64,000 bases of DNA, from contig NZ_JAAGWD010000001.1 of assembly GCF_010686685.1 (NCBI RefSeq), forward strand, positions 620,001 to 684,000. The letters are read 5' to 3'. Below the pieces are notes generated by a model, which had not been told where the DNA came from, did not search any database, and was given only the letters and a program-made list of their open reading frames with translations. This DNA comes from Pontibacter burrus (GTDB lineage Bacteria; Bacteroidota; Bacteroidia; Cytophagales; Hymenobacteraceae). The position numbers and the translations under genes were made by a program. Shown one piece after another: positions 9,249 through 17,086 of this stretch. Positions within the stretch are counted from its first letter, which is position 1, and the number at the start of each line of letters is the position of its first letter.

Positions 9249-9692
9249 ATGAAGATATTAGTTGGATTTGTGCTTGCAGGAGCTTCGGTTATAGCTGCAC
9301 AGGCGCAGGACGTGGACTCAAAAGACGTACCTGCAGCTGTAAAAACTGCCTTAATGCAGAAGTATGCCAATGCCACCGATCTGGAGTGGGAAAAGCACGG
9401 GAATAACTACGAAGCCGACTTCGATGTAGACCGCATTGACCACGCTGCCATGATCGACCCATCGGGCAAAGTGTTGATGACCCGTCGCGACATCATGAAA
9501 AATGACCTGCCTCCGGCAATTACATCAGCTATAGCCCAGCAATACAAAAGCATGCGCCTGGATGATATGGAACTGGTAGAAAAAGACGGTAAAAAATATT
9601 ACCAGGTGGAGCTAGATCAGCAGGGCCAGGATAAAAAAATAGTTTTCTCAGCAGACGGTAAAGAAGTTACTACACTTGCTTATTGGGATTAA
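9249..9692 (+). CDS. PepSY-like periplasmic protein
   Basis: 147 residues with a signal peptide (MKILVGFVLAGASVIAAQA, then QD). The mature part shows two repeats of the PepSY-like fold: VPAAVKTALMQKYANATDLEWEK with a following YEADFDVD strand, then LPPAITSAIAQQYKSMRLDD with YYQVELD. This matches the Bacteroidota putative beta-lactamase-inhibitor-like PepSY family of small secreted proteins. Function is unknown. It is monocistronic, closed by a perfect 13-bp hairpin terminator 18 nt downstream, and is the last ordinary gene before the REP/RAYT/RT island. Confidence 0.82.
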   Translation: MKILVGFVLAGASVIAAQAQDVDSKDVPAAVKTALMQKYANATDLEWEKHGNNYEADFDVDRIDHAAMIDPSGKVLMTRRDIMKNDLPPAITSAIAQQYKSMRLDDMELVEKDGKKYYQVELDQQGQDKKIVFSADGKEVTTLAYWD

Positions 9693-9710
9693 AAATAAGG
9701 AATGATAAAT

Positions 9711-9750
9711 ATAAAAAGCGCCTAGGGTTATAGTCTCAGGCGCTTTTTAT
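9711..9750 (+). terminator. Perfect hairpin terminator after the PepSY-like gene
   Basis: A 13-bp perfect stem, ATAAAAAGCGCCT pairing with AGGCGCTTTTTAT, with a 14-nt loop and a T tract on both strands. Confidence 0.9.
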
Positions 9751-9869
9751 ATTTATATCACTATCGGAATTTCTTGGAACCGCTTTTTCGGATAAAGAGC
9801 GGAGGCTGCTATTGCCAGACTTGCATCCGGCTCTTTCGAATTTTATCTGTAACTCGGATATTACTAGCT

Positions 9870-9918
9870 CTTTCGGATTTGCAATCCGAAAGTATTCTAC
9901 TATCAGGATTTGTAATCC
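9870..9918. repeat. REP-like hairpins upstream of the RAYT gene
   Basis: CTTTCGGATT-TGC-AATCCGAAAG (9870-9892) is a perfect 10-bp stem with a 3-nt loop. It is followed by the shorter GGATT-TGT-AATCC (9906-9918). The same hairpin family recurs downstream of the transposase and near 24.5 kb. Degenerate copies (CTCTTTCG, CTCGGAT) occur between 9780 and 9860. Confidence 0.85.
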
Positions 9919-9942
9919 GCTGCCATTTCCGTACTAAGCTGT

Positions 9943-10488
9943 ATGGGACAGAAGAACAAGATAAGTACAGGTTATTTATACTTCCTCACACTCACTGTAG
10001 TAGGCTGGGTTGATGTGTTTACCCGACCTGTGTATAAGCACATTCTGATAGATTCTCTAAAATATTGTCAGCAACATAAGGGCTTAGAGTTGTATGCCTG
10101 GTGCCTCATGACCAACCACCTTCACCTAATAGCTGGTGCACAGGAAGATCGTAATCTTTCAGACATTCTACGTGATTTCAAGAAGTTCTCCAGCAAAGCA
10201 ATCATAAAGGCAATACAGGAAGAAAATGAAAGCCGCAAAGATTGGCTGCTTAACCGTTTTGCTTATGCAGCTGCCAATGATATAAAAACCAAGAATTTCA
10301 AGTTCTGGCAGGAAGGGAATGAAGCTAAAGAACTACACACAAACAGTTTCATGGAACAGAAACTGCAGTACATTCACTACAATCCAGTAGCAGCTGAAAT
10401 TGTAGCTGAGCCGGAACATTATCTCTATAGTTCGGCACTGAACTATGCCGGGCAACCCGGGCTACTGGAGGTTATATTGTTAGAGTAA
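9943..10488 (+). CDS. REP-associated tyrosine transposase (RAYT, IS200/Y1 family)
   Basis: 181 residues of the Y1 transposase family. The HUH metal-binding motif appears as NHLHLI (His59, His61) and the catalytic helix as LQYIHYNPVAAEIV, with the nucleophile probably Tyr143 or Tyr146. The spacing and the C-terminal IHYNPV are characteristic of RAYT proteins. RAYTs cut and join single-stranded DNA at REP hairpins and are thought to be responsible for spreading REP sequences. Consistently, REP-like hairpins lie within 30 nt upstream and immediately downstream. The start ATG at 9943 gives MGQKNKISTGYLYFLT, the usual N-terminus. It has one CTATAG word and appears intact. Confidence 0.92.
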   Translation: MGQKNKISTGYLYFLTLTVVGWVDVFTRPVYKHILIDSLKYCQQHKGLELYAWCLMTNHLHLIAGAQEDRNLSDILRDFKKFSSKAIIKAIQEENESRKDWLLNRFAYAAANDIKTKNFKFWQEGNEAKELHTNSFMEQKLQYIHYNPVAAEIVAEPEHYLYSSALNYAGQPGLLEVILLE

Positions 10489-10490
10489 AG

Positions 10491-10546
10491 GTCGGATTAC
10501 AAATCCTTATAATAGGTGCTTCGGGATTGTAAATCCGAAAGAGCAG
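10491..10546. repeat. Composite REP unit, copy 1 (56 nt)
   Basis: Begins GTCGGATTACAAATCC, then a 13-nt linker containing AATAGGTGC, then a second inverted element TTCGGGATTGTAAATCCGAA, ending AGAGCAG. A near-identical 56-nt unit lies at 10675-10730. Confidence 0.88.
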
Positions 10547-10575
10547 TGTGGTTTTCAAGTTTTCAAGGCATTGCT

Positions 10576-10624
10576 TTTTCGGATTTGTAATCCGAAAACG
10601 GGATACTATCGGGATTTTCAATCC
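10576..10624. repeat. REP-like hairpins between the two composite units
   Basis: TTTTCGGATT-TGT-AATCCGAAAA (10576-10598) is a perfect 10-bp stem with a 3-nt loop. GGATT-TTC-AATCC follows (10612-10624). Confidence 0.85.
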
Positions 10625-10674
10625 GCTTCTATGCTTTTGAAGTAGCAACCTGCTTTACTATAATTGCTATGGGA

Positions 10675-10730
10675 GTCGGATTACAAATCCTCGCAATAGG
10701 TGCTTTCGGATTGCAAATCCGAAAGAGCAG
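10675..10730. repeat. Composite REP unit, copy 2 (56 nt)
   Basis: Same length and order of elements as 10491-10546, differing at only a few positions (for example CTCGCAATAGG for CTTATAATAGG). It ends 7 nt before the stop codon of the reverse transcriptase gene, so it may also act as that gene's transcription terminator or mRNA 3' end. Confidence 0.88.
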
Positions 10731-10737
10731 GGGGATA

Positions 10738-12057
10738 CTAAACCTTTATTTTCTTTAGCTTATTATCAATTCTTTCTCTGTTGAAGCTAATTTTATTCTT
10801 CTTATAAAATTGTATTACATTGTAATGAAACGAGTTAAAATGATAGTCTTCTACAAGTTCATCTATAAGTCCTAACATACTTAACCTGTCTTGCTCATGC
10901 AATTGTTTATACAGTTTTGACAAGGCCCATGAAGGCAGCGTAGCCATAAAGTCTTTATTTAGAAGATAAGCAAGTACTTCAAACTTTAGATCTGGCCTAA
11001 ACCTTTTAAAGTCTAGGTTTAGAATTCTTTTTAAGACAGAGTTTTCCTTAAAAGATTCTCCCCTATTTTTCCACTTTAAAAATAGCTCTAGCCCCTTGTT
11101 GATGTTTTCAGTATTATGCGCATCACCTAAAAGTTCGAATAAATCAAATGCCCAATACTGATTAAAATTTTCTCCGTTCTCAAAAAACTCTACTTTACTC
11201 GTATTGAGATTCAATCCAATTTTTGAAAGGTATTTTGAGGCCTCAAAAAGTATAGTTCTAGCTGTTTGAAGATTTTTAGCATATACAAGTTGATCATCTG
11301 CATACCTTAGATATCTTGCTCCCTCTCTATCACATAAGCCTTTCATAAAAAGGTCGTAGTCTTGAAGGTAAAAATTTGCTAGAAGTCGTGAGCAGTCGCT
11401 TATTTCATCTTGCGGAAGCCCAACAGTTTTTTTTGAATAACCTTCAAACTTTTTATTCCAATTATTCAAAAAGTGGATGAGCAAATCTATGTAAAGGACT
11501 TTGTTTCTAGGAGAAGCTAAGTATAGCTTCTTGGCTAAAAGAGCTATATTTATGTTGTCATAGAAGTTAGCTATATCAAACTTAACAATACACTTATGTT
11601 CACCTGTTTGATTAGCAGCATATGCTTTATTTTGAAAATCCTGCCAATTTTCTCTCCATAGATAGGGATTAAAACTATTGCTTGGAGCAGACTCTACTAT
11701 CTCTAATTCATCATACTCCTCTCTAAGCCTAATTTTATTCCCCAATCTCCATCCACCGTATGTTCCTTCTGCTCTATTTTCTGCGATCTCATCTTCTAAA
11801 ATTTTGCAACAGAAATAGTAAAGAAAGTAATCTCTTGGTTGAAATGTTGGAGTAATCCTTGAAACATAATTTGCTTTATTTATTATAATATAGTCTCTGG
11901 GCGTCCAAGGATGGTACTTATAGCTTATAAGATCTTCATATAAACTTGAAATAATTTCCCCCCTCTCAATCTCCTGCTCATGTGGTATAACACTTTCTTT
12001 TAACTTTTTAACAAAGCTCTTAGGGAAGATTTTAGAAAATGATTCTTGCGTTATCAT
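10738..12057 (-). CDS. Orphan reverse transcriptase, possible defence RT
   Basis: 439 residues with the RT palm motifs in order: motif A CIVKFDIANFYDNI (Asp161), motif B GLPQDEISDCSRLLANFYL (from residue 213) and the catalytic box RYADDQLVYAK (YADD at 252-255), then GLNLNTSKVEFF as the following element. The C-terminal 140 residues are helical with no recognised nuclease, maturase or protease domain. It lacks the retron VTG signature, the group II/DGR type motif B (PQGG, SQ) and any maturase domain, so it best fits the heterogeneous Abi/unknown-group RTs, several of which are phage-defence genes. The gene is strikingly AT-rich compared with its neighbours and contains no CTATAG word, indicating recent acquisition. 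Assignment to a named class is not possible by eye. Confidence 0.88.
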   Translation of the reverse strand: MITQESFSKIFPKSFVKKLKESVIPHEQEIERGEIISSLYEDLISYKYHPWTPRDYIIINKANYVSRITPTFQPRDYFLYYFCCKILEDEIAENRAEGTYGGWRLGNKIRLREEYDELEIVESAPSNSFNPYLWRENWQDFQNKAYAANQTGEHKCIVKFDIANFYDNINIALLAKKLYLASPRNKVLYIDLLIHFLNNWNKKFEGYSKKTVGLPQDEISDCSRLLANFYLQDYDLFMKGLCDREGARYLRYADDQLVYAKNLQTARTILFEASKYLSKIGLNLNTSKVEFFENGENFNQYWAFDLFELLGDAHNTENINKGLELFLKWKNRGESFKENSVLKRILNLDFKRFRPDLKFEVLAYLLNKDFMATLPSWALSKLYKQLHEQDRLSMLGLIDELVEDYHFNSFHYNVIQFYKKNKISFNRERIDNKLKKIKV

Positions 12058-12195
12058 GAGACCATGAACTATATCAATATTATATTCGAATATAAATCTT
12101 TTATTTAATTATTACCTTCTGTCAGCTATCATAAATTCCCCGCCCCTGCAACTTTCTCTTCCTCCCTGTAGTTCTGATAAAACGTCAACTTATAG

Positions 12196-12247
12196 TATCT
12201 TTGTAAGATGCAGCAGAACGCGACTTGGTAAAAGTCCTGTGTTCTGC
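12196..12247 (+). promoter_or_regulatory. Promoter -7 element and 5' leader hairpin of mfd
   Basis: TATCTTTG (12196-12203) matches TAnnTTTG. Ten nt later the leader can fold: GCAGAAC (12213-12219) pairs with GTTCTGC (12241-12247), enclosing GACTT/AAGTC. Whether this hairpin has a regulatory role is unknown. Confidence 0.5.
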
Positions 12248-12272
12248 CTTTGTTGTTTTGTCATATACCTGA

Positions 12273-15200
12273 ATGAAAATAACCGACTTTTTAGAACTGT
12301 ACCGCCTCGATAGTGTGGTGCAAACTATAGCCGAACGCCTGAAAACCAAAGCCCCTTACCGCCTGCAACTCAAAGGTATGGCAGGTAGCCTGGATGCTGT
12401 TATGGCTTCAGCAGTTTATACTTTAGATCCACAGCACCAGCTCTTTGTGTTGCACGACAAAGAAGAGGCTGCTTATTTTTATACCGACCTGAAGAACCTG
12501 CTTGGCGATGAAAAGGAAGTCCTGCTTTTCCCGACATCGTACAAGCGCCCCTATAGTTTCGATGATACCGAAAATGCCAACATCCTGATGCGGGCTGAGG
12601 TGCTGAACCGCCTCAACAGCAAGTCAGAAAAAGGTGAGCTTATAGTTACTTATCCCGAGGCGCTGACCGAGAAAGTGATCAACAAAAAATCGTTGGTAGA
12701 AAACACGCTGGGAGCCAAAGTGGGTGAAAAGCTGGACGTAAATTTCCTGAGCGAAATGCTGGCTGAGTATGGCTTTGAGCGCACCGAGTTTGTGTATGAG
12801 GCAGGCCAGTACGCTGTGCGCGGCGGTATTGTGGACGTGTTTTCTTATGCCAACGATCTGCCTTACCGCATTGAGTTGTTTGGCGATGAAATTGAAAGTA
12901 TCAGAACCTTCGATCCGGATACGCAGCTGTCGGTAGAGACAAAGAAATCTATTTCCATTATTCCAAACGTGCAGACCAAGCTACTACAGGAAACGCGCGA
13001 AGCGTTCCTGGACTTCCTGCCAAAAAATACCACCCTCTGGTTTAAGGATGTGCGCCTGACACTGGATGTGATAGAAGAGTATTTCGACAAGGCCTCGCAT
13101 AGTTTTGAGAAGATGATGGCTGGCAGTGGTGGCACCCAGATTGTGTCGGACCCGGAGCAGCTGTTCCAGACGCCAAAGCAGTTCAAAAAGTTGCTTGATA
13201 ACTTTAATGTGGTAGAGATCGGAAAGCGTTTCCATTTTAAGAGCGCTGAAGTAATACAACTGCAGGCCAAGCCACAGCCCTCGTTTAACAAGGATTTTAA
13301 AAGGCTGGTAAAAGATCTGCACGAGCAGCAGGGTGCCGGTTTTGTAAACATTATCGCTACCGACTCTCCGCGCCAGGTTAACCGCCTGACCATGATCTTT
13401 GATGAGCTGGACCACGACGTGCGTTTTCAGCATTTGGGAATTTCGCTGCGCGAAGGTTTCATTGACCAGACGCTAAAAATTACCTGCTACACTGACCACC
13501 AGCTGTTCGACCGCTTTTACCAGCATAAGGCCAAATCCGGACATTCCAAGAACAAGGCCATGACGCTGAAAGAGCTGCGCTCGCTACAACCCGGCGACTA
13601 CATCACACACGTAGACTATGGCATTGGTCGTTTTGCCGGCTTGGAGAAAGTGGAAGTAGGCGGGCGTTTGCAGGAAGCTATCCGACTGGTATACCGCGAC
13701 GACGATTTGCTGTATGTCAGCATTCACTCGCTGCACAAAATATCAAAGTATAGCGGCAAGGAGGGTGGGCCGCCAAGCATGAGCAAGCTGGGCTCGCCAG
13801 AGTGGGAGAACAAGAAGAAGAAAGTTAAGAGTAAAGTTAAAGACATTGCGCATGAGCTCATCAGCCTGTACGCTAAACGCAAGGCTGCGCCGGGGTATGC
13901 TTACTCTAAAGATGGCTTCTTACAGGCCGAGCTGGAGTCTTCGTTTATTTACGAAGACACTCCGGACCAGGCAAAATCTACGGAAGATGTAAAAGCCGAC
14001 ATGGAGCAGCCGCACCCGATGGACCGCCTGGTGTGCGGTGATGTGGGCTTCGGTAAAACCGAGGTGGCCATACGTGCGGCTTTCAAAGCAGCCTGCGACG
14101 GGAAACAGGTAGCTATCCTGGTGCCTACCACCATATTGGCCATGCAGCACTTCCGCACCTTCCGCGACAGGCTGGAGCAGTTCCCGATTACGGTGGACTA
14201 CATCAACCGCTTTAAAACAGCCAAGGATACTAAGGAAACCCTGAAGCGAGTAGCCGAAGGCAAAGTGGATATCCTGATCGGTACGCACCGCATCGTGAGC
14301 AAAGATGTAAAGTTCAAGGACCTGGGGCTGCTGGTGATAGACGAGGAGCAGAAATTTGGCGTGAAGACCAAAGATAAGCTGAAAGAAATGCGCGTGAACG
14401 TGGATACCCTTACGCTGACCGCTACACCTATTCCGCGTACGCTGCACTTCTCGCTGATGGGTGCCCGCGACCTGAGTGTAATTGCCACGCCGCCACCAAA
14501 CCGCCAGCCGGTAAAAACCGAACTACACGTGTTTGATGAAGGGCTGATACGCGATGCCGTAGTGAACGAGATGAAACGCGGCGGGCAGGTATTCTTTGTG
14601 CACAACCGCATTAAAGACATCGAAGAGATGGCAGACATGATTCTGCGTCAGGTGCCGGATGCCAAAGTAACCTACGCCCACGGCCAGATGGACCCGGAAA
14701 CGCTGGAGAAACGCATGATGAAGTTCGTGAATGGTGAGTTCGATGTGCTGGTATCTACTAACATCATTGAGTCGGGGCTGGATATAGAGAATGCGAATAC
14801 CATTATCATTAACCGTGCGCATATGTTTGGTTTGTCGGACCTGCACCAGATGCGGGGCCGTGTGGGCCGGTCCAACAAAAAAGCGTACTGCTACCTGCTT
14901 ACGCCACCGGTAGCCGGTTTGCCTAGCGATGCCCGCAAACGCCTGAGTACTCTGGAAGAATTTTCGGATCTGGGAGAGGGCTTTAAAATCGCGATGCGCG
15001 ACCTCGATATCCGTGGAGCTGGTAATTTGCTAGGCGGCGAACAGAGCGGCTTTATCTCTGATCTGGGCTTTGAGATGTACCACCAGGTGCTTGATGATGC
15101 TATCAAAGAGCTGAAAGAAACCGAATTCAGGGAGCTGTTCCTGGGAGATAACCTGGCTGAATTTATTGAGCCGGTGCGGGATTGCAACATCGAAACGGAT

Positions 15201-15647
15201 ATGGGAGTGTTGATTCCGGAGACATATGTGAGCAACATTTCGGAACGCCTGAACCTGTACAGCAAACTCGACAGCGTGAAAAGCCTGGAAGAGTTGGAGA
15301 AGATCTGCGCTAACATTACAGACCGTTTTGGCCCGATGCCGGAACAGGTGCAGCAGCTGGTAGAGATCGTGAAACTGCGCTGGCAGGCACAACAGCTGGG
15401 CTTCGAGAAACTTACCATCAAAAAGGAGACGATGAAAGGCTACCTGCCAAGCGAGAACAACGACAGGTATTTCCAATCCGATACCTTTGGCAACATCCTG
15501 AAGTATGTGCAGCAGCACCCGCGCCGCTCACGCCTTAAAGAGGCCAAGGAGAAGCTCATCGTTATAGTTGAAGACATCCAGAGTATTGCTGATGCCAAAG
15601 AGGTGTTTGAAGGCTTTGGCGTGACTGAAGCTGTAAAGCAAACCTGA
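12273..15647 (+). CDS. mfd: Transcription-repair coupling factor
   Basis: 1124 residues, close to the usual Mfd length. The N-terminal UvrB-like module (about 1-330) has the Y-x-x-R-G-G-I-V-D-V-F pattern (YAVRGGIVDVF). The RNA-polymerase-interacting CarD/TRCF domain follows (GDYITHVDYGIGRFAGLEKV, about 440-500). The helicase/translocase core carries Walker A GDVGFGKTEVA near residue 589, DEEQ near 690, TATPIPRTL and the MRGRVGRS motif VI. The C-terminal TRCF domain ends the protein. Mfd removes stalled RNA polymerase and recruits UvrA to transcription-blocking lesions. It is monocistronic with its own promoter-like element and a strong terminator. Confidence 0.98.
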   Translation: MKITDFLELYRLDSVVQTIAERLKTKAPYRLQLKGMAGSLDAVMASAVYTLDPQHQLFVLHDKEEAAYFYTDLKNLLGDEKEVLLFPTSYKRPYSFDDTENANILMRAEVLNRLNSKSEKGELIVTYPEALTEKVINKKSLVENTLGAKVGEKLDVNFLSEMLAEYGFERTEFVYEAGQYAVRGGIVDVFSYANDLPYRIELFGDEIESIRTFDPDTQLSVETKKSISIIPNVQTKLLQETREAFLDFLPKNTTLWFKDVRLTLDVIEEYFDKASHSFEKMMAGSGGTQIVSDPEQLFQTPKQFKKLLDNFNVVEIGKRFHFKSAEVIQLQAKPQPSFNKDFKRLVKDLHEQQGAGFVNIIATDSPRQVNRLTMIFDELDHDVRFQHLGISLREGFIDQTLKITCYTDHQLFDRFYQHKAKSGHSKNKAMTLKELRSLQPGDYITHVDYGIGRFAGLEKVEVGGRLQEAIRLVYRDDDLLYVSIHSLHKISKYSGKEGGPPSMSKLGSPEWENKKKKVKSKVKDIAHELISLYAKRKAAPGYAYSKDGFLQAELESSFIYEDTPDQAKSTEDVKADMEQPHPMDRLVCGDVGFGKTEVAIRAAFKAACDGKQVAILVPTTILAMQHFRTFRDRLEQFPITVDYINRFKTAKDTKETLKRVAEGKVDILIGTHRIVSKDVKFKDLGLLVIDEEQKFGVKTKDKLKEMRVNVDTLTLTATPIPRTLHFSLMGARDLSVIATPPPNRQPVKTELHVFDEGLIRDAVVNEMKRGGQVFFVHNRIKDIEEMADMILRQVPDAKVTYAHGQMDPETLEKRMMKFVNGEFDVLVSTNIIESGLDIENANTIIINRAHMFGLSDLHQMRGRVGRSNKKAYCYLLTPPVAGLPSDARKRLSTLEEFSDLGEGFKIAMRDLDIRGAGNLLGGEQSGFISDLGFEMYHQVLDDAIKELKETEFRELFLGDNLAEFIEPVRDCNIETDMGVLIPETYVSNISERLNLYSKLDSVKSLEELEKICANITDRFGPMPEQVQQLVEIVKLRWQAQQLGFEKLTIKKETMKGYLPSENNDRYFQSDTFGNILKYVQQHPRRSRLKEAKEKLIVIVEDIQSIADAKEVFEGFGVTEAVKQT

Positions 15648-15664
15648 TCAGAAAACCTGATATT

Positions 15665-15718
15665 AAAATAAGAGCTGTATTTTCTAAAATAAGTGAAAAG
15701 TACAGCTCTTATTTTTTT
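15665..15718 (+). terminator. Terminator of mfd
   Basis: A 15-bp stem, AAAATAAGAGCTGTA pairing with TACAGCTCTTATTTT, with a 21-nt loop and a run of T. Confidence 0.88.
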
Positions 15719-15766
15719 ACCTTACGTAATAGCTGATGATGTTTGCCCGCAACTATAGTTTAGCCT

Positions 15767-16960
15767 ATGTCTGAGCCAGAATTCAATGCAGCTTCTCCGC
15801 TTGGCCCTATCTTCAGGGCGCTACCCGTACTTTACATGGTAATGGACCCCAACCTTACTATTATAGATGCCACAGACACTTACCTGAAAGCTGTTTCAGG
15901 CGTACGTGAACAGCTGGTAGGGCAAAACATACTGGAAATTCTTAAAGCCAACACAAATAAATCAGATCAGGAAGCCAAAAAGCAACTGATGGAAGCCCTG
16001 CAGGATGTACTTTCGGTGAAAACACCCCAGACCCTACCCGTTTTCCGTTTCGATATTGAAACAGCGGAAGACCGCTTAGATGAGCGCTTTTGGGAAACCT
16101 GTTTATGGCCTATAGTTGATGCAGGTGAGAATATGCAGTACGTTCTGCTTGAGACCCGGGACGTGACACATTTTAAGCAACAGGAGCTGGAAAACAGCCT
16201 GAACCTTGAACGGTTGAACCTGCTGGCAGGAGCAATAGATGCCGCTACATGGGATTATGACCCTGCTAAGGACAGCTTATACTGGACCGGGAACCCGGAG
16301 CGCGTACTAGGTTATGGGCACGGTCAGATGCCTGCCAGTAGCGATACCTGGAGAAGTTTGATTCATCAGTCTGATCTTCCCTTAATGCAGCAGCAACTAT
16401 ATCAGGCAAAAGCAGAGCATGATAAAATATGGGCGGGTGAATATCGCATTAGAAAGGCCGACGGCACTTATGCGCATATTCTGGATCAGCGTTACATTTT
16501 TTACGATGCTGATGGTAACGTGCGCCGCATGATCGGGTCAATAATTGATATATCTAAGAACCGGCAGGCAGAGCTTGAAGTAAAAGAAAGCGATGCCCGT
16601 TTTAAGCACCTGCTCGAAGCTTTGCCCTTTATGGCCTGGACTGCCACACCGGAGGGGCAGCTCATAAATTTTAACAGAGCCTGGCACAGCTTTACAGGTA
16701 TGCCCGATGGGGATGTAGATAAATGGATATCCTACATACATCCGGAAGATGCAGCGCGGGCTCTTACTACATGGCATGAGTCCATAAGAACAGGCCTTCC
16801 TTTCGAGAACGAATATCGTGTTATGAACAAGCTCGAGAACCGCTACCAGTGGTTTATGGAGCGCGGCGTACCACTTTTCGACGAAGCAGGCAAAATCAAG
16901 CTTTGGATTGGATCCTATGCAGATGTGCATGAGCAAAAAATGTTTCTGGAGCAACTATAG
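15767..16960 (+). CDS. Multi-PAS protein without kinase domain (paralogue 1)
   Basis: 397 residues, soluble, composed of three PAS domains: about 10-140 (LYMVMDPNLTIIDATDTYL), 150-265 (WDYDPAKDSLYW...GEYRIRKADGTYAHILDQ, a PAS_3 type) and 275-395 (FMAWTATPEGQLINFNRAW...EYRVMNKLENRYQWF). It stops directly after the last PAC segment (ADVHEQKMFLEQL), where hybrid sensor kinases normally continue into a HisKA dimerisation helix. No transmembrane segment or output domain is present. The stop codon is part of a CTATAG word (CAA CTA TAG). It could act as a free sensory subunit for another kinase. Its close paralogue follows after 126 nt. Confidence 0.85.
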   Translation: MSEPEFNAASPLGPIFRALPVLYMVMDPNLTIIDATDTYLKAVSGVREQLVGQNILEILKANTNKSDQEAKKQLMEALQDVLSVKTPQTLPVFRFDIETAEDRLDERFWETCLWPIVDAGENMQYVLLETRDVTHFKQQELENSLNLERLNLLAGAIDAATWDYDPAKDSLYWTGNPERVLGYGHGQMPASSDTWRSLIHQSDLPLMQQQLYQAKAEHDKIWAGEYRIRKADGTYAHILDQRYIFYDADGNVRRMIGSIIDISKNRQAELEVKESDARFKHLLEALPFMAWTATPEGQLINFNRAWHSFTGMPDGDVDKWISYIHPEDAARALTTWHESIRTGLPFENEYRVMNKLENRYQWFMERGVPLFDEAGKIKLWIGSYADVHEQKMFLEQL

Positions 16961-17086
16961 CCACGTTTGCTAACACTGCAGTTAACCATAAAAAAACTTC
17001 GTTAATAGAACATTTTACTATTTGGACAGGAATTTTCTTTTATTAAATTTACTGAAACCTGTTTTAACGAAGGGCAGGTAAACCCA

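Noticed and set aside
9780..10735. CRISPR array
   Set aside because: The repeats are self-complementary REP hairpins with irregular spacing and no unique spacers of even length, and no cas gene is present.
10738..12057. Retron or diversity-generating retroelement
   Set aside because: No VTG signature, no msr/msd-like inverted repeats at the 5' side, no template/variable repeat pair and no DGR-type motif B were found.
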